Shown piece by piece: positions 1 to 6,088 of a stretch of DNA of 14,092 nucleotides. The DNA is from an uncultured Collinsella sp. (GTDB taxonomy: Bacteria > Actinomycetota > Coriobacteriia > Coriobacteriales > Coriobacteriaceae). The DNA is taken from assembly GCA_902478995.1 (NCBI GenBank), contig CABSNF010000057.1, positions 1 to 14,092 of the forward strand. Reading direction: 5' to 3'. Made by a program: the position numbers and the translations under genes. The notes beneath the pieces are model-generated. The model did no database searches. It saw nothing but the letters and a program-made list of their open reading frames with translations, and was not told where the DNA came from. Each line of letters opens with the position of its first letter. Positions within the stretch are counted from its first letter, which is position 1.

Positions 1-200
1 CACTGGATGATACAATGTACGGGCCGGCGGGCGAAGCGAGCCCTATCCCCCGACCGAGCTCATCGCCCCGCGTTGCCGCGCGGCGATTTTCGTAGGTTCG
101 CGCCTTGCGAAAGCCGGCTTGCAAAACAGCGCAGCGAACGAAAATGACCCCATCCGGGGCCATTTTCGTTCGTGCAAATTGTTGATACGCGTCCCCGCTC
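1..200. other. Non-coding stretch with short repeats and hairpins
   Basis: I find no convincing coding region here. A TACAAT box lies at 11-16. A bulged hairpin spans 105-124 (TTGC, two extra bases, AAGCC/GGCTT, GCAA). A strong hairpin spans 135-172. The string ATTTTCGT followed by TTCG recurs at about 85-100 (with AGG inserted) and 163-173, and its complement is at 135-145, so the stretch is internally repetitive. It lies downstream of the leftward acetyltransferase gene. What lies further left is outside the window. Confidence 0.5.
135..172. terminator. Long hairpin downstream of the GNAT gene
   Basis: Arms 135-151 and 156-172 pair over 17 positions with one A-C mismatch around the four-base loop ATCC; the outer part is CGAACGAAAATG. 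It lies about 30 bases after the stop codon of the leftward acetyltransferase gene, so it may end that transcript. No good T-run follows on either strand, so it could instead be a dispersed repeat or an RNA-stability hairpin. Confidence 0.4.
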
Positions 201-692
201 TTACGCCTCGCGCAGCCAGTCGAACGCAACACGCGGCGTACCGTCGGACACATAGACGACGCCGGCGCGCTTAAACCCGGCCTTGGCGATGGCTCCCTGC
301 ATGGGCAGGTTGTCCTGATGCGTGTCGATGCGCAGGTGATCGGCGCGTTCCTTGGCAAAGGCAAACATCGCAGCCGCGATACCGTGCGCGGTGCCATCGG
401 ACGCCACACGGTGCAGCACAGCATACGGGGCGTCGCTGCGCCACTGGCCGCCCTCGATCACATCGTAGGAACTGTCCGGCCCCGGCAGAAAGGCAAACGT
501 CGCCACCACGCGTCCGTCTTCCTCGCACACATAGCTGCCACCGGCGGCAATATCGGCAGCCAGTTGCTCGACCGAAGGTGTACCCTCGGGCCACTGCGTG
601 GCGTTGCCATGCGCGCGCATAAAGGCGCGGGCCACGTCATAGATAGCCATGACGGCGGGAATGTCGGTATCGAGGGTTTTTCTGATCATCAC
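201..692 (-). CDS. GNAT-family N-acetyltransferase
   Basis: A cytoplasmic enzyme predicted to move an acetyl group from acetyl-CoA to an amine; the substrate cannot be told from sequence. The 163 residues span a single GNAT domain: an N-terminal IRKTLDTDIPAVMAIYD segment, a central strand with VVATFAFLPG, the acetyl-CoA-binding region around YAVLHRVASDGTAHGIAAAM (about 89-109), and the C-terminal motif DNLPMQGAIAKAGF (about 127-140). The pyrophosphate-loop glycines are looser than the usual Q/R-x-x-G-x-G/A. The GTG at 692 is seven bases after a GAGG ribosome site; the adjacent ATG at 689 is an equally good start and removes one residue. It is divergent from the zinc-ribbon gene across a 65-base gap holding an inverted repeat. 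The family call is firm; the role is unknown. Confidence 0.85.
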   Translation of the reverse strand: MMIRKTLDTDIPAVMAIYDVARAFMRAHGNATQWPEGTPSVEQLAADIAAGGSYVCEEDGRVVATFAFLPGPDSSYDVIEGGQWRSDAPYAVLHRVASDGTAHGIAAAMFAFAKERADHLRIDTHQDNLPMQGAIAKAGFKRAGVVYVSDGTPRVAFDWLREA

Positions 693-711
693 GCGGCGAC
701 CTCACGTTTAT

Positions 712-741
712 TGGTATCACTTTGGTTGAGCAATGATACCA
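712..741. promoter_or_regulatory. Inverted repeat TGGTATCA-N14-TGATACCA, possible operator
   Basis: Perfect 8-bp arms at 712-719 and 734-741 are separated by 14 bases, giving a centre-to-centre spacing of 22 bp, about two helical turns. It occupies the short gap between the divergent acetyltransferase and zinc-ribbon genes, where both promoters must lie. That position fits a dimeric repressor site, but no regulator gene is adjacent. On the + strand TTGGTA at 711 and TGATAC at 734 are 17 bases apart, a poor promoter match. Confidence 0.4.
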
Positions 742-757
742 GCGTTTGGAGAGAGGC

Positions 758-1063
758 GTGAAGCAGATGGGAAGCAAAAAGCGAGCCGCCTGGTCAAAGG
801 CCAAAAGCGAGTTTTTGGGCGCTGCTACCGGCGGCGATATGAGCGACCTGTTTGCACGCGAGGACGAGCGTCGCGACGCCCTGGACGCCGAGCGCGATGA
901 AGCCTGGCGCTACAAATCGTGCGAGCGCAAAAACCGTTACGACACGCGCGCCGAGGCCGAGGCAGTTATGGCCGACTGCGAAAACCGCGGACGCCGCGGG
1001 CTGGCCTGCTACAAATGCGAATACTGCGGCGGCTGGCACTTGACGTCGCACCCTTGGAAATAG
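758..1063 (+). CDS. Small zinc-ribbon-like protein of unknown function
   Basis: About 101 residues, charged and probably cytoplasmic. The N-terminal half is rich in Lys, Arg, Glu and Asp and likely helical (SKKRAAWSKAKSEF, then EDERRDALDAERDEAW). The C-terminal half carries a probable metal site: a Cys in KSCERKNRY, a Cys in MADCENRG, then YKCEYCGGWHLTSH, a CxxC followed by His. The pattern Cys, Lys-x-x-Tyr, helix, Tyr-x-Cys-x-x-Cys-x-x-Trp-His resembles small zinc-ribbon proteins often seen in actinobacteria and their phages. The start is uncertain: GTG at 758 is six bases after GGAG (748-751), and ATG at 767 is ten bases after GAGG (753-756). The longer TTG-initiated frame from 746 would overlap the ribosome site and is unlikely. 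I do not recognise a specific function. Confidence 0.7.
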   Translation: MKQMGSKKRAAWSKAKSEFLGAATGGDMSDLFAREDERRDALDAERDEAWRYKSCERKNRYDTRAEAEAVMADCENRGRRGLACYKCEYCGGWHLTSHPWK

Positions 1064-1111
1064 GCGCCGCATCGGCACGGCATTGACGGAGCGCCAGCCA
1101 TCGCACGCAAG

Positions 1112-1816
1112 CTACGGGCGCGGCGGCACCAACACATCGTAGCGAACGGCCTTGCCCGCAAGTTGATAGCTCGGCTTAACGCCGGCAAGCAGCGGCCCCT
1201 TCACCGGCCGCTTGATAACGACCTTGCGCGGGCGCGCCGCAAGCGCAGCTTCGACCAGCGTCTCCTCATCGGCGCACGGCTGCTCCAGATGGTGCAAGAA
1301 TTGGAACTTCTTTTTCACCGCCGCGCTCTTGGTGCGTTCGGGAAACATGGGATCCAGATATACCACGTCGGGGGCGGCAAGCTCGCCCCGCCCGATCAGC
1401 TCAGCCGTATGACGAAGGCCGGCAATGCTGTCCTCACCCGCATGTAAGCGCATGCGCGACACGGCAGCCGCAAGCGCCGGATCATCTGCCGCGCGATCCA
1501 GGGCATCCTTGAGGAGCGCCGCGATCACGCAATCCTGCTCATACAGATCGACGGTAAAGCCCGCGGCCGCCAACAGCAGCGAATCCTCGCCAAAGCCTGC
1601 CGTGGCATCAATCGCCCATGGGCACTCGATGCCTTTTGCGCGCGCAGCCTTTACCAACAGCTCTTGCTGCAGACGGCCCTGCTTGAGCCGCGGAAGCATG
1701 CGGTCAAAATCGGCACGCAGCTCCATCGTGCCGTCGGTGAGCGTGAGGCCCTCGGACTTCCCGATCAGCTCAAGCCCCGCGGCCCGAGCAACAGAAAAGG
1801 GATCGACGACGCCCAT
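1112..1816 (-). CDS. rsmJ: 16S rRNA (guanine1516-N2)-methyltransferase RsmJ
   Basis: SAM-dependent methyltransferase that in E. coli makes m2G1516 in 16S rRNA of the small ribosomal subunit. The 234-residue protein shows the family's hallmarks: SAM-binding motif I DATAGFGED (70-78), acidic ribose contact LYEQD (91-95), catalytic-loop motif YLDPMFP (153-159) followed by KSAAVKKK, and KVVIKRP (198-204) near the C terminus. Length is slightly below E. coli RsmJ (about 250 residues). The ATG at 1816 is five bases after TAAGGAG; a GTG six bases further upstream overlaps that ribosome site and is rejected. The gene lies 63 bases downstream of a tiny membrane-protein gene on the same strand and converges on the zinc-ribbon gene, 48 bases away. 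A GACAAT box at 1882-1887 is a candidate -10 element. Homology is clear; the exact target base is inferred from the family. Confidence 0.9.
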   Translation of the reverse strand: MGVVDPFSVARAAGLELIGKSEGLTLTDGTMELRADFDRMLPRLKQGRLQQELLVKAARAKGIECPWAIDATAGFGEDSLLLAAAGFTVDLYEQDCVIAALLKDALDRAADDPALAAAVSRMRLHAGEDSIAGLRHTAELIGRGELAAPDVVYLDPMFPERTKSAAVKKKFQFLHHLEQPCADEETLVEAALAARPRKVVIKRPVKGPLLAGVKPSYQLAGKAVRYDVLVPPRP

Positions 1817-1879
1817 GGGCACTCCTTAGCAAGCAAAACGAATACGCGAGTGCCGTTTATGCCAGCACCCAACCGTCCG

Positions 1880-2023
1880 CTATTGTCCCACATGCGACAT
1901 GGCCCACAGCATCGCAATGCAAAGCACCGCCATCAATCCCGTGCACATGGCAGCGATCACAGAATCACCCATGTGCCTTCCCAACGACTGCGGCTCACGC
2001 ACTTGCCCTGCTCCGTACATCAT
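1880..2023 (-). CDS. 47-residue single-span membrane protein
   Basis: A very small protein with a polar N terminus (MMYGAGQVREPQSLGRHMGD) and one hydrophobic helix (about residues 21-43, SVIAAMCTGLMAVLCIAM and onward) ending in SHVGQ. The case for a real gene is the strong AAGGAGG at 2028-2034, four bases before the first of two consecutive ATG codons and seven before the second. A longer reading frame starting near 2089 ignores this ribosome site. The next gene on the strand, rsmJ, starts 63 bases downstream, so they may be co-transcribed, though rsmJ may have its own promoter. It is divergent from the four-span membrane protein gene. No function is recognised. It could be a small regulator or stabiliser of a membrane complex, but that is speculation. 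Confidence 0.5.
   Translation of the reverse strand: MMYGAGQVREPQSLGRHMGDSVIAAMCTGLMAVLCIAMLWAMSHVGQ
1882..1887 (-). promoter_or_regulatory. Candidate -10 box (GACAAT) for rsmJ
   Basis: Reading leftward the sequence is GACAATAG, 65 bases before the rsmJ start codon, overlapping the stop codon of the 47-residue ORF. It matches the recurring ACAATRG-like box seen before rlmA, prfC and ung. I see no convincing -35 hexamer. Confidence 0.3.
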
Positions 2024-2178
2024 GACTCCTCCTTGAGACCAGCTCCTTGTTACGGCCTCATCATCGCAGCGCCGCACATGGGCTGCCATCGATTTGGCTT
2101 ACGTCCAGCTTTCCTTTTTGAAAGGTTGGACCGTACAGGCAAGAGACGCTTTCAAACGCATGCATCGCCCCGTTGAAC

Positions 2179-2184
2179 TACAAT
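2179..2184 (+). promoter_or_regulatory. Candidate -10 box (TACAAT) for the four-span membrane protein
   Basis: TACAAT matches the sigma-A -10 consensus in five of six positions and lies 69 bases upstream of the ATG at 2253. No clear -35 is present at the expected distance. The same hexamer is found before ung and prfC. The remaining gap (2024-2178) holds only an imperfect hairpin at 2101-2134. Confidence 0.35.
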
Positions 2185-2252
2185 GTGCTTCACGATATGT
2201 GCCGCAACCTGGGTGCGACAGATTCTCCGCGCCCGCATCGAAAGGACCAGCT

Positions 2253-2654
2253 ATGAGCGCCGCTCGCAAGACACTCAAAATCCTTGCCCTGATTTATTTT
2301 GTTCTGGGCATCGCCAGTCTCGTCATTGGAATCGCCGGCATCGCGACCGGCAACCTCGATTCCACGTACGGGTCGAACGCCATGCTCGCCGCGGTCGTGC
2401 TGGTCGCCAAGGGCCTCATCGATCTCGCCGCAGGTGTTGCGGGCATCAAGGGCGCCAACAAGCCTTCGCAGGTGGATGGCGCGTTTAAGCTCGGCATCGT
2501 TGCCGCAATCGCCACGATTGCGCAAGCCGCGCTCACACTTCCCGCGCTCGGCGGCAGCTCCGTCAATATCGTCGCCTTTGTCATCGTGGTGTACGACCTG
2601 TTCTTTGTTCAGCAGGCACACGCCGTTAAGGCCGAGAACAAGGACCGCCTGTAA
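2253..2654 (+). CDS. Four-span integral membrane protein, unknown function
   Basis: A 133-residue protein made almost wholly of four hydrophobic helices: about residues 8-33 (LKILALIYFVLGIASLVIGI), 43-68 (AMLAAVVLVAKGLIDLAAGV), 77-101 (FKLGIVAAIATIAQAALTL) and 106-126 (NIVAFVIVVYDLFFVQQ), with a short charged tail KAENKDRL. There is no signal peptide apart from the first span and no catalytic motif. The ATG at 2253 is six bases after AAAGGA; the open frame reaching back to 2094 has no ribosome site and reads through promoter DNA. The gene appears to stand alone, with a candidate TACAAT box 69 bases upstream and a strong terminator 40 bases downstream. Small four-helix proteins of this sort are common in gut actinobacteria, but I cannot name a family. 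Confidence 0.8.
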   Translation: MSAARKTLKILALIYFVLGIASLVIGIAGIATGNLDSTYGSNAMLAAVVLVAKGLIDLAAGVAGIKGANKPSQVDGAFKLGIVAAIATIAQAALTLPALGGSSVNIVAFVIVVYDLFFVQQAHAVKAENKDRL

Positions 2655-2692
2655 GCGCTCGCTTCTCATAACCTCTGAAGCCAAGCAACTAA

Positions 2693-2728
2693 AAAGGGCC
2701 GATCGCGCATCTCCGCGGTCGGCCCTTT
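2693..2728. terminator. Two-way rho-independent terminator
   Basis: Arms 2693-2707 and 2714-2728 form a 15-bp stem (AAAGGGCCGA core, one T-G wobble) around a six-base loop. An A-run precedes and a T-rich stretch follows, so it can act in both directions: for the rightward four-span membrane protein gene that ends at 2654, and as a second stop for leftward transcription from rlmA. Confidence 0.85.
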
Positions 2729-2744
2729 ACGTTTGCCCAGATAA

Positions 2745-2781
2745 AACCTGCCAAAACAAACCTGTCCCTTTTTGGCAGGTT
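2745..2781. repeat. Palindromic element at the 3' end of rlmA
   Basis: Perfect 12-bp arms AACCTGCCAAAA (2745-2756) and TTTTGGCAGGTT (2770-2781) enclose a 13-base loop. On the minus strand the loop reads AGGGACAGGTTTG, and the 3' arm is followed by TTAT, so it can also act as the rlmA terminator; the rlmA stop codon is at 2783. The loop contains a second partial copy of the arm (ACAGGTTT versus GCAGGTTT). The form resembles dispersed palindromes of gut actinobacteria; copy number cannot be judged from one window. Confidence 0.6.
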
Positions 2782-2782
2782 G

Positions 2783-3598
2783 TTAGCTGTGGCGGTACTC
2801 GGCGATGATGAAGTCGATGTCGGTTTGAAGGGTATCCAGGTTTGCCAAGCGCTCTTTGTCGGCAGGGCGCGTGCGGTAGTAGTACGGCGTCATCTGGAAC
2901 ACCGCCTCGATGTCGGCCTGGGTCTGGAGCGTAATATTCGCAGATACCCGCTGCGTTCCGACCAACTCGAGCTCGGTAGTCTTCGGCAGCTTCTCGTCGT
3001 TAAGGTACGGCGTATCGTAGAGCACTTCCTTAAGCCCAAACAGATGACGGGCACCCGGCACCACGGTGTAGAGCGAGCCCTCCGGCGCCAGCACGCGGGC
3101 AAACTCGCGCTCGTTAAAGGGAGCGAAGAGCTCGGTCACCATATCGAAGGCGCCATCGGCCACAGGGATGTCCTTCATGTTGGCTACGAAATAGGTCGCA
3201 TCGTCGCGCTTGGCGGCAAGGCGCACCATCTCTTTGCCCAGGTCGAAACCGTAAGCATCCACGCCCGGCACCGCGCCCATGGCGCTGGTGTAATAGCCCT
3301 CGCCGCAGCAAATATCGAGCAGCGTCATGGGACCGCTCGTAGACGCAGCACGCCCAGACACCTGCTTGCGCACCAGCTCGACCATCGCATCGCGCAACGG
3401 CGCGTAGTATCCACGGTTCAGAAAGTCACGACGGCTGCGCGCCTGTGACTTGGGATCGCCCATGGAGTCGCCGCTCTTGGACGAGCGCAATAGATATAGA
3501 TAGCCCTCGCGCGCACGGTCAAACCGGTGTCCGCCCGCGCATGCAGCACCGCGTTCGTCATCCACCAGCGGCTCATGGCAAACGGGACACAACAACAT
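2783..3598 (-). CDS. rlmA: 23S rRNA (guanine-N1)-methyltransferase RlmA
   Basis: SAM-dependent enzyme that methylates N1 of a guanine in helix 35 of 23S rRNA (G745 for the RlmA-I type, G748 for the RlmA-II type of many Gram-positives). The 271 residues match the family length (269 in E. coli). An N-terminal zinc finger has Cys4, Cys7, Cys20 and His24, followed by the conserved FDRAREGYLYLL. The Rossmann domain has motif I LLDICCGEGYYT (93-104), and later PGARHLFGLKEVLYD and the C-terminal QMTPYYYRTRP. The ATG at 3598 is five bases after AAGGAG. The gene is divergent from the MATE gene and bracketed by two palindromic elements (2745-2781 and 3652-3715). If it is the G748 enzyme it could affect tylosin-type macrolide tolerance, but the sequence alone does not settle which guanine is used. 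Confidence 0.93.
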   Translation of the reverse strand: MLLCPVCHEPLVDDERGAACAGGHRFDRAREGYLYLLRSSKSGDSMGDPKSQARSRRDFLNRGYYAPLRDAMVELVRKQVSGRAASTSGPMTLLDICCGEGYYTSAMGAVPGVDAYGFDLGKEMVRLAAKRDDATYFVANMKDIPVADGAFDMVTELFAPFNEREFARVLAPEGSLYTVVPGARHLFGLKEVLYDTPYLNDEKLPKTTELELVGTQRVSANITLQTQADIEAVFQMTPYYYRTRPADKERLANLDTLQTDIDFIIAEYRHS

Positions 3599-3633
3599 GG
3601 CAACTCCTTAGCGCGAACAACACAACGCCCACC

Positions 3634-3662
3634 ATTGTCGCACGCCTTCCCCGCCTAGTCAT
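3634..3662 (-). promoter_or_regulatory. Candidate rlmA promoter overlapping the palindrome
   Basis: On the minus strand ATGACT (3662-3657, four of six matches to TTGACA) is 17 bases from GACAAT (3639-3634, four of six matches to TATAAT), placing the transcript start about 25-30 bases before the ATG. The -35 lies inside the outer arm of the 23-bp palindrome, so the repeat may itself supply part of this promoter. Moderate to low certainty. Confidence 0.4.
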
Positions 3663-3715
3663 TGGGGACGTTCTTGAATGAGTAATCGTTTTAGAACGTC
3701 CCCAATGACTAGGCG
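3652..3715. repeat. Perfect 23-bp inverted repeat between divergent genes
   Basis: Arms 3652-3674 and 3693-3715 are exact reverse complements (core CTAGTCATTGGGGACGTTCT) around an 18-base, AT-rich loop. It sits between the start codons of rlmA and the MATE gene, so it is not an ordinary terminator for convergent genes. The size, perfection and position suggest a mobile palindromic unit of the REP or MITE kind, or a transcribed hairpin in a leader. The GGGGAC core partly recalls GGGACAGG in the element at 2745-2781. Confidence 0.85.
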
Positions 3716-3723
3716 ATTAGGAG

Positions 3724-3729
3724 TATCAT
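3724..3729 (+). promoter_or_regulatory. Candidate -10 box (TATCAT) for the MATE gene
   Basis: TATCAT matches TATAAT at five of six positions and lies 48 bases before the ATG at 3777, just outside the palindrome. The expected -35 position falls in the right arm of the palindrome (CCCAAT), a poor match. The same hexamer serves as the candidate -10 of the VUT transporter gene. Confidence 0.3.
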
Positions 3730-3776
3730 CGTCTGCGCAAATAAGCACAAAAGAGCATGTTAGAGATTGAGAGCGT

Positions 3777-5159
3777 ATGGCTGACACCGTATCTAAGCAC
3801 ATTGACATGACCACCGGATCGCTGTGGCGCAATGTTCCCCTGTTCGCCTTCCCTGTGGCCGCCACGAGCATCTTGGAGCAACTGTCGAACCTCATCGCCA
3901 CGGTCATCATCGGTAACTTCTCGGGCGACCAGGGAACCCTCGCCATGGCGGCGGTCGGCTCCAATGTTCCGCTTACCAGTCTTATGCTCAACCTGTTTAT
4001 TGGCATGTCGCTTGGCTCCAACGTGGTCATCGCCAACGCTATCGGCCGCAACGATCAGAACATGGTCAAACGCGCCGTCCACACCTCGATTCTTATGGCA
4101 CTTGTGGGCTTTGTCGTCATCGCACTGGGCGAGATCTTTGCCGAGCCCATGCTCGCCGCGCTCAACGTTCCCGCCGAAACCATGCCGCTCGCTTCGCTCT
4201 ACCTACGCGTCTTTTTGCTCAGCATGCCCTCGATCTTGCTTTACAACTTTGAGGCCGCGATCTTCCGCTCCGTCGGCATCACCCGCATGCCGCTGCAGGC
4301 GCTTGCCGTGTCCACCGTCCTCAACATTGGCCTGGACCTCATCTTTGTCCCCGTACTCCACTGGGGCGTCGCGGGCGTCGCCATCGCCACCGCCATCGCC
4401 TACACCGTCAGCGCCGCTACGCTCTTTATCCGCCTGCTCAAGACCGACTCCGTCGTCCGCGTCACCCCGCGCGACCTGGCTATCGACCCCGTCGCCCTCA
4501 AGCGCATCGTCAAGATCGGCCTGCCCGCCGGCATCCAGAGCGCCGTCTTTGCCGTCGCCAACATCATCATCCAGTCTGCTATCAACAGCCTGGGCACCGA
4601 GGTCATGGCGGCATCGAGCGCCGCTATGAGCTTGGAGTACGTATGCTACAACCTGCTCAACAGCTTTAGCCAGGCTTGCACCACCTTTGTGGGACAAAAC
4701 CACGGTGCCCGCCAGATCGACCGCTGCACCAAAACGCTTAAGGTCTGCCTGGTCGAAGGCGGTATCGTTGCACTCACCACAATCATCGTTATTGTCGGCC
4801 TGGGGCGCGAGATCTTGTCGCTCTTTAACAGCGATCCCAACATCGTCTCGATCGGCTATATCCGCGTATGTTCGATCTTCCCGGCGTACGCCTTTAGCAT
4901 GTTCTACGAAAACATGTCCGGCTACCTGCGCGGCTTTGGCATCTCGCTCACGCCCGCCCTCATCACCATGATCTGCGTCTGCGGCATCCGCTTCTATTGG
5001 GTGTTCTGCGTGTTCCCACACTTCCGCACCTTTGCGAACATCATGATGGTCTACCCCATCAGCCTGGGCACCACGGCGTTCTTTATGGTCGTGGCGGTAC
5101 TACTTTGCCACCCGGCACGCACCTATCGCGCCACCCAAGCCAAAGCGACAGCCCGCTAA
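3777..5159 (+). CDS. MATE-family multidrug/metabolite efflux transporter
   Basis: An inner-membrane antiporter of the multidrug and toxic compound extrusion family, which exports cationic drugs or metabolites in exchange for H+ or Na+. The 460 residues fit the usual length and 12-span topology as two six-helix bundles. Visible family features are the N-terminal PLFAFPVAATSILEQLSN, VIIGNFSG, AAVGSNVPLTSL and NVVIANAIGR in the first bundle, and the matching KIGLPAGIQSAVFAVANIII, AASSAAMSLE and FVGQNHGA of the second bundle. The C terminus is a short basic tail (RTYRATQAKATAR). The ATG at 3777 is preceded by only a weak GAGAG; no internal start has a better site. It is divergent from rlmA and converges on the LysR gene 27 bases away. 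Substrate is unknown. Confidence 0.92.
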   Translation: MADTVSKHIDMTTGSLWRNVPLFAFPVAATSILEQLSNLIATVIIGNFSGDQGTLAMAAVGSNVPLTSLMLNLFIGMSLGSNVVIANAIGRNDQNMVKRAVHTSILMALVGFVVIALGEIFAEPMLAALNVPAETMPLASLYLRVFLLSMPSILLYNFEAAIFRSVGITRMPLQALAVSTVLNIGLDLIFVPVLHWGVAGVAIATAIAYTVSAATLFIRLLKTDSVVRVTPRDLAIDPVALKRIVKIGLPAGIQSAVFAVANIIIQSAINSLGTEVMAASSAAMSLEYVCYNLLNSFSQACTTFVGQNHGARQIDRCTKTLKVCLVEGGIVALTTIIVIVGLGREILSLFNSDPNIVSIGYIRVCSIFPAYAFSMFYENMSGYLRGFGISLTPALITMICVCGIRFYWVFCVFPHFRTFANIMMVYPISLGTTAFFMVVAVLLCHPARTYRATQAKATAR

Positions 5160-5186
5160 ACACCGCACTCAACGCCACGCCAGTCA

Positions 5187-6053
5187 TTAATTGACAATAT
5201 GCGAGCTCATATAGTCGATAAAGCGCCTCGTGGCGATAGGCATGGTGTCCCAGCTGCGCCAGGCGGCCACCACGTCGCGCGAGGGGGCATGCACGATGGG
5301 ACGTACGCGAATATCGGCCCGCATGCCCTCAACGGTACGGCGATACAGCATGCTCACGCCTAGGCCCTCCTCCACCATCGCCATGATGGTGTAGTCGTCA
5401 GTCACCTCACTCGTCACGTGCGGCGACAGCCCATGCATTGCGAATGCATCGAGAACCAGGCTCTGTTCGCCCTCATCCAGCAGTACAAACGGCTCGGACG
5501 CCAGGTCGGCGAGCGTCACCCTTTCCTTTGCCGTCAGCGGATGCGCGGCCGGCAACAGCGCCACCAACTCATCGTGATAGACCACGCGCTTCTCGAGCCC
5601 AGCGGTAAATCCGCGCGCCGTAAAACAAAAATCAACCACGCCATCGTGCACCCATTGAGCGTTGCGCGTGTAATCGCCCTGCTTGAGGGTAAAGCGTACG
5701 CCCGGGTGCAGCGCACCAAAGTCGCGGATCACACGCGGCAGCACGGTACGACTCACGTTGGTGAACGTCGCAATACGAATATCAGTCGAAGAGAGCCCCA
5801 GCAGCTCCTGGCGCTTGCCCTCAAGCTCGGCCTCGGCAGTCACAATCTGGCGCAGGAACGGCAGGTACTGTTTGCCGTCGCGCGTAAGCGAAACGCCCTG
5901 CTTACCGCGCTCGATAAGCGTGGTACCCAGCTCGCGCTCGAGCGCCTTGACGGCCTGGCTCACCGCACTTTGTGTGTAGCCCAGCTCGTCCGCTGCACGT
6001 TTCAGACTGCCGCAATCGACCACCATACAAACAATCTGATACCGCGATGCCAT
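5187..6053 (-). CDS. LysR-family transcriptional regulator
   Basis: A DNA-binding regulator with an effector-sensing domain; LysR proteins typically act as tetramers at promoters of divergent neighbours. The 288 residues are normal length. The N-terminal winged helix-turn-helix (about 1-60) has GSLKRAADELGYTQSAVSQA and then LERELGTTLIERGKQGVSLT. The periplasmic-binding-protein-like effector domain runs from about residue 90 (DIRIATFTNVSRTVLPRVI) to the C terminus, with a typical EEGLGVSMLYRRTV segment. The ATG at 6053 is four bases after GGAGG. It is divergent from an EamA transporter gene with a 158-base gap, so control of that exporter is the likely job. The gap holds AAAACGTTTT at 6079-6088 and a TCTT-N10-AAGA dyad at 6119-6136 as possible binding sites. 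The effector is unknown. Confidence 0.93.
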   Translation of the reverse strand: MASRYQIVCMVVDCGSLKRAADELGYTQSAVSQAVKALERELGTTLIERGKQGVSLTRDGKQYLPFLRQIVTAEAELEGKRQELLGLSSTDIRIATFTNVSRTVLPRVIRDFGALHPGVRFTLKQGDYTRNAQWVHDGVVDFCFTARGFTAGLEKRVVYHDELVALLPAAHPLTAKERVTLADLASEPFVLLDEGEQSLVLDAFAMHGLSPHVTSEVTDDYTIMAMVEEGLGVSMLYRRTVEGMRADIRVRPIVHAPSRDVVAAWRSWDTMPIATRRFIDYMSSHIVN

Positions 6054-6078
6054 CGTGCCTCCACATCAATGCAGCCGT

Positions 6079-6088
6079 AAAACGTTTT
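6079..6088. promoter_or_regulatory. Palindrome AAAACGTTTT upstream of the LysR gene
   Basis: A perfect 10-bp palindrome 25 bases before the LysR start codon, in the LysR-EamA divergent gap. A second weak dyad, TCTT-N10-AAGA, is at 6119-6136. Either could be part of a LysR binding region for self-repression and target control. Short palindromes arise by chance, so this is only a candidate. Confidence 0.25.

Noticed and set aside
2101..2134. Imperfect hairpin with a CTTTTT loop between two divergent genes
   Set aside because: The stem has internal mismatches and it is not placed to end either gene; could be an operator but evidence is too thin to list as a feature.
2094..2252. N-terminal extension of the four-span membrane protein
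   Set aside because: No ribosome site, polar low-complexity sequence, and it covers the candidate promoter; the ATG at 2253 has AAAGGA at the right distance.
2780..3448. A 222-codon rightward frame antisense to rlmA
   Set aside because: Shadow of rlmA; no ribosome site, composition rich in His and Arg, no recognisable domain.
4203..5021. A 272-codon leftward frame antisense to the MATE gene
   Set aside because: Asp/Gly/Ala-rich composition typical of the reverse strand of a membrane-protein gene, no start signal, and the MATE gene is unambiguous.
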